Shown here: positions 57,861 to 64,000 of the stretch, piece after piece
Numbering within the stretch: the stretch's first letter is position 1
Layout of the letters: each line of letters starts with the position of its first letter
Origin: Bin87 sp965232895
GTDB taxonomy: Bacteria; Chloroflexota; Dehalococcoidia; Lucifugimonadales; UBA3495
DNA length: 64,000 nucleotides
NCBI GenBank assembly: GCA_965232895.1
Contig: OZ247430.1
Span: 4,056,765 to 4,120,764 of the forward strand
Reading direction: 5' to 3'
Made by a program: the position numbers and the translations under genes
Notes under the pieces: generated by a model
The model's database searches: none
What the model saw: the letters and a program-made list of their open reading frames with translations, nothing else
Told to the model about the DNA's origin: nothing

Positions 57861-58685
57861 TTGGCAGCAGTCAACCAACCGCTTCAGACCGTTGAGGAGA
57901 TGCGGGCAACGTCCCTGCAACTGAGACGCGACAGCCTGGAAATGATCTACGGGGCCGGCAGCGGCCATCCCGGCGGGTCGTTGTCAGAGATCGACATCCT
58001 GGTGGCCCTTTATTTCGGGGTGATGCGCTACGACGCCGCAGACCCCGCATGGGCGGACCGAGACCGGTTCATCCTCAGCAAGGGGCACGCTTCACCGGGA
58101 TTTTACACAACGCTTGCGACGGCTGGATTCTTCGGACGGGAGGAACTGTCCTCCTACCGGAAGACCGACGGATTGCTGCAGGGCCACGCCCACCCGATAA
58201 CGCCGGGTGTTGAAATGAACTCCGGTTCGCTGGGCATGGGGCTCTCCTTCGCGTTGGGTCACGCTCTGGCGGCTCGGTTGGACGGAAAAGACTACCGCGT
58301 GTTCGCGCTGCTCGGCGACGGGGAGTGCCAGGAGGGAGAGGTGTGGGAAGCGGCAATGTCTGCGGCGCACCACCGGGCCACCAATCTGACCGCCATCGTC
58401 GACCGCAACCGCATCCAGAACGACCGGTTCACCGACGAGGTCATGACCCTGGAACCCCTGGCGGACCGTTGGCGAGACTTCGGGTGGAACGTCATAACCT
58501 GCGACGGGCACGAGCACGTTGAGGTATTGCGGGCCCTGGAAACCGCATCGGAAGGCGGGCCAACGGCGATCATCGCCAACACCGTGAAGGGCAAGGGCGT
58601 CAGTTTCATGGAGAACAATCCCGCCTTTCACGGGCGAGCGCCCAACGCTGAAGAGTACGAAGCAGCGCTCAAGGAGCTGGCCTGA
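57861..58685 (+). CDS. Transketolase, N-terminal (thiamine diphosphate-binding) subunit
   Basis: 274 aa. TTG start with AGGTGA 5 nt upstream. It carries the N-terminal half of transketolase: 'MIYGAGSGHPGGSLSEIDIL', 'FILSKGHASPGFYTTLA', the diphosphate-Mg motif 'LLGDGECQEGEVWEAAMSA' through 'NRIQ', and 'ANTVKGKGVSFMENNP'. Together with the next gene it would transfer two-carbon units in the pentose phosphate pathway. Split transketolases are common in archaea and several bacterial phyla. Confidence 0.93.
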   Translation: MAAVNQPLQTVEEMRATSLQLRRDSLEMIYGAGSGHPGGSLSEIDILVALYFGVMRYDAADPAWADRDRFILSKGHASPGFYTTLATAGFFGREELSSYRKTDGLLQGHAHPITPGVEMNSGSLGMGLSFALGHALAARLDGKDYRVFALLGDGECQEGEVWEAAMSAAHHRATNLTAIVDRNRIQNDRFTDEVMTLEPLADRWRDFGWNVITCDGHEHVEVLRALETASEGGPTAIIANTVKGKGVSFMENNPAFHGRAPNAEEYEAALKELA

Positions 58686-59632
58686 TGGCGACACAACGGG
58701 CATCCGCGGCCACGCGGGAAACCTACGGCCGGACCCTGCTGACCATGGCGAACGACTACCCGGACATCGTGGTCCTGGGCGGCGACCTGAACGTGTCAAC
58801 GTTCGTGCATCTCTGGCGGGACCAGTACCCCGAGCGGTTTTTCGACTTCGGGCCGGCCGAGCAGAACATCGTCGGCGTAGCCGCCGGCCTGGCCGCTGCC
58901 GGGAAGGTGCCTTTCGTCAGCACGTTCAGCGTGTTCGGCACAGGAAGGCCCTACGACCAGTTGCGGGTTCTGATTTCGCAACCGTCGTTGAACGTCAAGC
59001 TGGTTTGCACCCATGCCGGCATCCTTACCGGAGAAGATGGCATGTCGGCGCACGCGATCGAAGACCTGTCGCTTATGTGCGCGCTGCCATCGTTCACGGT
59101 GATCACGCCGTCGGACGCTCCCGAAACGGAGCAGGCGGTACGGGCAATCGCGAGCACGAAGGGGCCGGTCTACGTGCGACTGCCCCGAGCGGCTACGCAG
59201 ATCGTCCATGACAACGGCTACAAGTTCGAGATCGGCGCCGCGGACGTGCTGAAGTCGGGTGGCGATGTGTCGATTATCGCGATGGGGTCCCTGGTGGCGC
59301 CGGCCCTGGACGCCGCCGATAGCCTGGCGGGACAGGGAATTGACGCACGCGTGGTCAATCTACACACGCTGGCGCCGGCGGACGAGGCGGCGATCATTGC
59401 CGCGGCGCAGGAGACCGGCGCCATCGTGACCGCCGAGGAGCATTACGTTCACGGAGGGTTGGGCAGCGTGGTGGCTGGAGTGCTGGCACGCAACTGCCCG
59501 GCTCCGGTAGAAATGGTGGCGCTGCACGGTTACACCAGCTCCGGCCCGGCCAACGAGCTGATGGAGAAGAACGGCCTGACTGCGGCGGGTGTGGAAGCGG
59601 CCGTCCACCGGGTGCTGAAGCGCAAGAGCTAG
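58685..59632 (+). CDS. Transketolase, C-terminal subunit
   Basis: 315 aa, start overlapping the preceding stop by one base (TGATG). It holds the pyrimidine-binding domain ('RFFDFGPAEQNIVGVAAGLA' with the catalytic Glu, 'STFSVFGTGRPYDQLR') and the C-terminal domain ('ARVVNLHTLAPADEAAIIAA', 'VTAEEHYVHGGLGSVVAGVL'). 'HAGILTGEDGMSAHAIEDLS' is typical of transketolase and not DXPS. It completes the enzyme with the N-terminal subunit. Confidence 0.94.
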   Translation: MATQRASAATRETYGRTLLTMANDYPDIVVLGGDLNVSTFVHLWRDQYPERFFDFGPAEQNIVGVAAGLAAAGKVPFVSTFSVFGTGRPYDQLRVLISQPSLNVKLVCTHAGILTGEDGMSAHAIEDLSLMCALPSFTVITPSDAPETEQAVRAIASTKGPVYVRLPRAATQIVHDNGYKFEIGAADVLKSGGDVSIIAMGSLVAPALDAADSLAGQGIDARVVNLHTLAPADEAAIIAAAQETGAIVTAEEHYVHGGLGSVVAGVLARNCPAPVEMVALHGYTSSGPANELMEKNGLTAAGVEAAVHRVLKRKS

Positions 59633-59672
59633 CTCAGGTCGCCAGTAACGTGGCTGGCCTCAGTGAAGATCG

Positions 59673-59704
59673 AACGGCCCGGTGACTACCCCGGGCCGTT
59701 TTTT
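59673..59704 (+). terminator. Rho-independent terminator of the transketolase genes
   Basis: 10-bp stem aacggcccgg (59673-59682) with ccgggccgtt (59691-59700), 8-nt loop, and six T (59699-59704). Confidence 0.9.
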
Positions 59705-59734
59705 CGGTAACGAGATTGGGCGGCAAGAACGGCG

Positions 59735-60088
59735 TCAGGTTCCGGAACCGGGGGGAGGGGATAGTGGCCCGTGGCCTCGACCGTTGCCGTTGCCGCCGGG
59801 GTAATCGTCGTATCCGGCATTGCTGAACACCCGGATCTCGTTGCCCTGGAACACGTGGAAGTGGTGCGTGTCGTGTTCGGTACCCACGGTGTTCAGCATG
59901 TCAGCGTCTATATCCGAGAGGATCTCCTCAATCTGCTCTGCGGTCAGGTTGGAATTCACCGCGATGGATACGTGAGCCAATCCGGGCATGAAGTGGGTGT
60001 CGATCCGACCCACTGGCTGCTCTCCGTCGAGGATGAGATATGCCTCGGACTGGGGCGTGCGAACTTCGCGTTCGTAGTCGAAGGGCAT
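59735..60088 (-). CDS. Small conserved-looking hypothetical protein after proA
   Basis: 117 aa. 'SEAYLILDGEQPVGRIDTHF' and 'VSIAVNSNLTAEQIEEILSD' predict a compact alpha/beta domain, followed by 'HHFHVFQGNEIRVFSN' and a disordered Gly/Asn-rich tail (YPGGNGNGRGHGP). I do not recognise a family. It begins 10 nt after the proA stop, so it is probably the third gene of the proline operon. The tail resembles the linker in the 701-aa fusion protein. Confidence 0.6.
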   Translation of the reverse strand: MPFDYEREVRTPQSEAYLILDGEQPVGRIDTHFMPGLAHVSIAVNSNLTAEQIEEILSDIDADMLNTVGTEHDTHHFHVFQGNEIRVFSNAGYDDYPGGNGNGRGHGPLSPPPGSGT

Positions 60089-60098
60089 TAGTCCCGCC

Positions 60099-61370
60099 TC
60101 ACCCGCGAATCTGACCGTCGCCGCGGACGATCCACTTGTAGGAAGTCAGCTCGCGAACGCCCAGAGGGCCGCGGGCGTGGAATTTTTCGGTGCTGATGCC
60201 GACCTCCGCGCCGAAGCCAAACTGCGCCCCATCGGTAAACCGCGTGCTGGTGTTGTGGTAGACGGCGGCCGCGTCCACTTCGTTGAGAAACCTTTCGGCG
60301 GCGGCGCCGTCCCGGGTGACGATGGCTTCAGAGTGGCCAGAGCCGTAGGTCTGGATGTGCTCCAGGGCATCGTCGAGGCTATCCACCACCCTCACGGCGG
60401 CGATGAGCGCCAGAAACTCACGGCCCCAGTCGTCTTCCTGAGCGGGGATGGTGTTGAATCCGCTGTCGGGGCCGAGGATGGTCAGCGCCCGGTGATCGCA
60501 ACGCATCTCGACGCCGGCATCGTTCAACTGGCTGGCGATTCCGGGCAGGCAACGCCCGGCAACCTCGGAATGAACCAGCACGGTGTCCAGCGCGTTGCAA
60601 ACCGTGGGTCGCTGGACCTTGGCGTTGTAAACGATGTTCGCGGCCATTTCGGCGTCGGCGTCGCGGTCGACGTAGGTATGGCACACGCCCACGCCGCCAG
60701 TCAGCACGGGCATGGTGGCGTGGGCGCCCACATAGTTGATCAGACCCGAGCCGCCGCGCGGCACAAGCAGGTTGATTTCGTCTTTCATCTGGAGCATGAC
60801 GTCGACCAATGAGCGGTCAGTGTCGTCAACGAACTGCACGGCATCGGTCGAAAGACCCGCTTCGCCGATGGCGCGGTGAACCAGGTCAACCAGAGCCGTG
60901 TTGGATCGCAGGGTCTCCTTGCCTCCGCGCAGGAGACAGGCGTTGCCGGACTTGAGGGCGAGCGCGACGATATCGGTGGTGACGTTGGGTCGGCTCTCGT
61001 AGATGCTGGCGATGACTCCCAGCGGGATGCGACGCTTCTGGACGTCCAGGCCGTTCTCCAGCGTGAATCCCTCGATCAGCTCGCCAACCGGATCCTCGAG
61101 GGCGGCGACCCTGCGGACATCAGCAGCCATGTCGTTCAGACGACCCGACGTCAGGAGAAGGCGATCCAGGAAAGCGGCGTCAATGCCGTCGGCCTCCGCG
61201 TCCCGGTAATCGGCTTCGTTGGCTGCCAGAACAGGCCCCGGTTCGGCCTCCAGGGCGTGGGCGATGTTTTCCAGGGCATGGTTGCGGGTCTCGGCGGGCG
61301 TGCAGGCCAGCACGCCGGAGGCGGCCTGGGCGGCGACGCCCTGCTTGCGGAGGCGATCAGCGGCGTTCAT
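60099..61370 (-). CDS. proA: Gamma-glutamyl phosphate reductase
   Basis: 423 aa. NADPH-dependent reduction of glutamyl-5-phosphate in proline synthesis. Features: 'RIPLGVIASIYESRPNVTTD', 'LLRGGKETLRSNTALVDL', the catalytic Cys in 'RPTVCNALDTVLVH', and the end 'FHARGPLGVRELTSYKW'. It follows proB by 31 nt. Confidence 0.96.
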   Translation of the reverse strand: MNAADRLRKQGVAAQAASGVLACTPAETRNHALENIAHALEAEPGPVLAANEADYRDAEADGIDAAFLDRLLLTSGRLNDMAADVRRVAALEDPVGELIEGFTLENGLDVQKRRIPLGVIASIYESRPNVTTDIVALALKSGNACLLRGGKETLRSNTALVDLVHRAIGEAGLSTDAVQFVDDTDRSLVDVMLQMKDEINLLVPRGGSGLINYVGAHATMPVLTGGVGVCHTYVDRDADAEMAANIVYNAKVQRPTVCNALDTVLVHSEVAGRCLPGIASQLNDAGVEMRCDHRALTILGPDSGFNTIPAQEDDWGREFLALIAAVRVVDSLDDALEHIQTYGSGHSEAIVTRDGAAAERFLNEVDAAAVYHNTSTRFTDGAQFGFGAEVGISTEKFHARGPLGVRELTSYKWIVRGDGQIRG

Positions 61371-61401
61371 TTTCTCTCCCGTCGCGAATTCCCGATTGCT
61401 G

Positions 61402-62592
61402 TCACAGCAGCACCAGGTTGTTCCGGTGGATGACTTCCTGGCCGTAATGGTAACCCAGAGTGTCCACTATTCGATCAGAGCGCATCCCCCGGATGCGCCG
61501 GACGTCGGCGGCCGCGTAGTTGGCGATACCGCAGGCGACGTGGCGATCGGACAGGTCCGATACATAGATGATATCGCCGCGACTGAATTCGCCGACCACG
61601 TTGCGGACGCCGGCGGGCAGCAAACTCACCGCGCCCTGACGCAGGGCCGACACGGCGCCGTCGTCCGCCACCACCTGGCCCCACACCGTATCGCCCACGC
61701 GCGACAGCATCCACCGCTTGCGAGCTTCAAGCTTGCTCTGGGCCGGCTTGAAGAAGGTACCGACGGGTTCCCCGCGGGCGACACCCACCAGCACCCCCGG
61801 GTTGCGCCCGCGGCAGATGGCCATGGCGATACCGGAAGTCGTGACCAGATTCGCGGCGTGGAGCTTGGTGGGCATGCCGCCGCGCGCCCAGGCGTTGCGG
61901 TGCTCGCCGGCCATGGCAAACACGCTTTCGTCCACGCGGTCAACCGCTTCAATCCGGGTGGCCGTGGGATCCGAGCCGGGGTCTGCCGTGTAAAGACCAT
62001 CCACGTCCGACAGGATTATGAGCAGGTCGGCATCAATCAAGGCGGCGATCAGCGACGAAAGACGATCGTTGTCTCCGAATACCTCGCCGATTTCATCTGT
62101 GGCGACCACGTCGTTCTCGTTGACGATGGGGACAACGCCGAGATCGAGCAGGGACAGCAGGGTGTTGCGCACGTTGAGATATGACTGGCGTTGAGAGAGG
62201 TCGTGAAGGGTGAGCAGCACCTGGGCAACGCCAATATCGTGGCTGGCGAACAGGTCGGCATAGGTATGCATCAGCCGGCTCTGACCCAACGCCGCGAAGA
62301 CCTGCCGGGTGGGAATATCCGGGATGGCGGGCGTCTCGGCGGCGGATTGACGGCCGGCAGCTACCGCCCCCGAGGTGACCAGGAGCATTTGAGCCCCATC
62401 CACTGCGTGGAGCTGGGCAATTTGGGCCACCAGGTCGCGCATGACGTTGAGGTCCAGCGCGTCGCCCGCCTCTCCGGTGAGAACGCTGGTGCCGGCCTTG
62501 ACCACAATTCGATGGTAGGGAGATGCGTCCACGCCCTCAGCGGTCTCAAGCGATAACGTGGCGGGGTCAGTCGTGTGCCGCGAGATTGACAT
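61402..62592 (-). CDS. proB: Glutamate 5-kinase with C-terminal PUA domain
   Basis: 396 aa. Phosphorylates glutamate as the first step to proline. 'HRIVVKAGTSVLTG' (G-T-S-x-L), 'GAVAAGRQ', 'VPIVNENDVVATDEIGEVFG', 'LLIILSDVDGLYTADP', 'GGMPTKLHAANLVTTSGIAM'; the C-terminal ~75 residues are a PUA domain ('AVSLLPAGVRNVVGEFSRGD'). The first ~25 residues precede the conserved core, so the start could lie slightly downstream. Proline feedback acts on the kinase domain in known homologues. Confidence 0.95.
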   Translation of the reverse strand: MSISRHTTDPATLSLETAEGVDASPYHRIVVKAGTSVLTGEAGDALDLNVMRDLVAQIAQLHAVDGAQMLLVTSGAVAAGRQSAAETPAIPDIPTRQVFAALGQSRLMHTYADLFASHDIGVAQVLLTLHDLSQRQSYLNVRNTLLSLLDLGVVPIVNENDVVATDEIGEVFGDNDRLSSLIAALIDADLLIILSDVDGLYTADPGSDPTATRIEAVDRVDESVFAMAGEHRNAWARGGMPTKLHAANLVTTSGIAMAICRGRNPGVLVGVARGEPVGTFFKPAQSKLEARKRWMLSRVGDTVWGQVVADDGAVSALRQGAVSLLPAGVRNVVGEFSRGDIIYVSDLSDRHVACGIANYAAADVRRIRGMRSDRIVDTLGYHYGQEVIHRNNLVLL

Positions 62593-62629
62593 CGAAAAAA
62601 GTCCGGTTAACTCAGGGAGGTACCGCTGA

Positions 62630-62638
62630 ATTATATCA
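62630..62638 (-). promoter_or_regulatory. Extended -10 promoter of proBA
   Basis: TGATATAAT on the minus strand (TGn-TATAAT); start near 62623, ~30-nt leader. No clear -35. Confidence 0.55.
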
Positions 62639-62802
62639 CCCGGCCGTGTTTACCCGTTCGGAACACCCTCGGGTTGGGGGCCGGTCGCGAACAGACGCCC
62701 TCTGAACGATTTCGAGCCCAGGGTACCGGACGCCCAACATCCAGCGCACTGCTCAAGCGGCTGCTCGGTAGCCGCATGTGATTGCCCGGCGACGGGAACG
62801 CT

Positions 62803-62831
62803 TGGACACGCGCAGTGAACAGGCGTACAAT
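62803..62831 (+). promoter_or_regulatory. Promoter of mfd
   Basis: TGGACA (62803-62808), 17-bp spacer, TACAAT (62826-62831). Start near 62838, ~68-nt leader. The 62593-62905 gap between divergent proB and mfd holds only these two promoters; no ORF or RNA seen. Confidence 0.65.
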
Positions 62832-62905
62832 TTTTGCGCGGGGCTGGCCCATGGTCAGTCCCGTATCGGTGTGCGAAGAACGACCAACCATGGCTTGGGT
62901 GAACA

Positions 62906-64000
62906 ATGGCGCTAACCGGATTGCTTTCGCTGTTTGCAGCACAACCGAGGATGCGGCGGCATCTGCGGAACGTGGATCGTCCGGGCGCCAGCGGGCCCCT
63001 GGCAATTGACGGCGACCACCAAGCGGTTTACGTCGGCGCTCTCTGGCAACTGCAACAGCGGCCCGTGGTGGTGATCACTCCCCGCCTGGAGGACGCCCGG
63101 CGACTTCACGACCAACTTTTAGAGTACTTGGGTGACGACGCGCCCGTGCACCTGTTACCCGAACCGGAAGTGCTGGCTTTCGAACGATTGGCGGTCGACG
63201 CGCGAACCGGCAACCAACGACTGTCCGCGCTGGTAGCATTGGCGAGCTATGACGCGTCGTCCGCCAACGGCGCGATACCGCTCGTGGTGACTTCGCTGGC
63301 TTCGGCGCTCAGGTTGACGTTGCCGCCGGAGGTGGCAACCGGCCGACACCCGGCCGTGAGCAACGCTCACGAATTGACCCGGGGACAGCGGATCGGATCG
63401 GTAGACTCGCTGCTGGCCGCATGGGTTGAACTCGGCTACCAACGGGAGCCGCAGGTAGAGATCCCCGGAACGTTCAGCCTGCGTGGAGGAATACTCGACG
63501 TTTTTCCGACCGACGCCGGCTTGCCCTACCGGGTGGAACTTTGGGACGACGAGATCGACACCATCCGGCGATTCGACCCGGAAACCCAACGATCAGTGGG
63601 CGATGCCGACCGTATCAGCATCGTGGCGGCGCGGGAGCAGCTGCCAGAGTTGAGCGACACTGCATGGTTCGACGAACGCCGGGCCAGGATAGATCTGAGC
63701 GCGTGCAACGGGGGGACGATCGCGAGGTTTCAGGAAGAACTGGCGCGTTTGCTCACCGAACCCAACCCGGAAACCCTTGCTTTCTACAACGGGTTCCTCA
63801 ACCGGCATACCCTGGCCGATTACCTTCCGGCGGACACCATCGTTGTGATGGACCGGCCCAACCGTTTGTCCGGGGAAGCGGAAGAGCAGGAGGCCAAGTA
63901 CGAGCAGCAGCGGGCCAGCCGCCAGGACCGCGGGGAACTCCCCTACGGTTTTCCGTCGCCCTCCACCGAGTGGCGCCGGATGTCCGAAAGGATTCACGCC
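62906..64000 (+). CDS. mfd: Transcription-repair coupling factor, N-terminal part (cut by the window end)
   Basis: 365 codons from ATG 62906, still open at 64000. The translated region matches the UvrB-like N-terminal module of Mfd: 'PVVVITPRLEDARRLHDQL', 'LLPEPEVLAFERLAVD', 'LGYQREPQVEIPGTFSLRGG' then 'ILDVFPTDAGLPYRVELW', and 'IDTIRRFDPETQRSV'. Full Mfd is ~1150 aa; the RNA polymerase-binding and translocase motor domains lie beyond the window. Mfd removes stalled RNA polymerase and recruits UvrA. Confidence 0.92.
   Translation, partial: MALTGLLSLFAAQPRMRRHLRNVDRPGASGPLAIDGDHQAVYVGALWQLQQRPVVVITPRLEDARRLHDQLLEYLGDDAPVHLLPEPEVLAFERLAVDARTGNQRLSALVALASYDASSANGAIPLVVTSLASALRLTLPPEVATGRHPAVSNAHELTRGQRIGSVDSLLAAWVELGYQREPQVEIPGTFSLRGGILDVFPTDAGLPYRVELWDDEIDTIRRFDPETQRSVGDADRISIVAAREQLPELSDTAWFDERRARIDLSACNGGTIARFQEELARLLTEPNPETLAFYNGFLNRHTLADYLPADTIVVMDRPNRLSGEAEEQEAKYEQQRASRQDRGELPYGFPSPSTEWRRMSERIHA

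Overview
The window is a GC-rich, densely packed bacterial chromosome segment. The combination seen here suggests a Chloroflexota bacterium of the SAR202 / Dehalococcoidia-like type from an oligotrophic or host-associated habitat: two LLM flavin/F420 oxidoreductases, an F420-type PPOX protein, a fused hydantoinase, a xanthine-dehydrogenase-family operon, a phosphonoacetate-hydrolase-like enzyme, a Uma2 protein and a UGSC-type selenoprotein. This is inference from gene content; no rRNA or other phylogenetic marker was compared. I found no rRNA, tRNA, CRISPR array or intact transposase.

Layout. 1-5.3 kb: a Uma2-family protein and a fused HyuA-HyuB hydantoinase/5-oxoprolinase on the minus strand, then a 148-bp MITE-like element with a 10-bp target duplication. 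5.3-15.3 kb (plus): an LLM oxidoreductase, yvcK/glmR next to glmS, a decayed glycosyltransferase, a phnA-like hydrolase, thrB, lysC, a GT2 glycosyltransferase and a TPR protein. 15.3-21.3 kb (minus): a SagB-type dehydrogenase, folB, a CitE-like lyase and polA. 21.4-28.2 kb (plus): two FmdB-type zinc ribbons, thiE with an unknown N-terminal domain, a translin-family protein, a DUF2071 protein, a two-gene UGSC selenoprotein operon, and a membrane-anchored PQQ-type beta-propeller. 28.3-34.8 kb (minus): a complete oligopeptide-type ABC importer with promoter, intercistronic hairpin and terminator. 35-41.3 kb: an LLM oxidoreductase, a GYD protein, thiD, ileS (type 2, GxHH signature) and mutM.

41.7-48.2 kb (plus): a 701-aa protein that looks like DapA + MfnB + TusA in one chain, then a medium/small/large xanthine-dehydrogenase-family operon with an unknown ORF inserted between the small and large subunits. 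48.2-51.3 kb (minus): a PPOX protein and sbcC. 51.4-54.6 kb (plus): an ABC-2 exporter pair and ffh. 54.6-57.5 kb (minus): an overlapping three-gene operon of an amidohydrolase-Mug fusion, thpR and an AlkA-like glycosylase. 57.9-59.6 kb (plus): split transketolase. 59.7-62.6 kb (minus): proB, proA and a small hypothetical gene. The window ends inside mfd.

Most noteworthy: (1) a UGSC-family gene whose reading frame continues through an in-frame TGA at the expected Sec position, followed by a hairpin fitting a bacterial SECIS; (2) the DapA-MfnB-TusA fusion with the MfnB catalytic residues kept and the TusA CPxP motif altered; (3) the amidohydrolase-Mug fusion; (4) yvcK-glmS adjacency; (5) the IleRS GxHH motif; (6) the MITE-like element.
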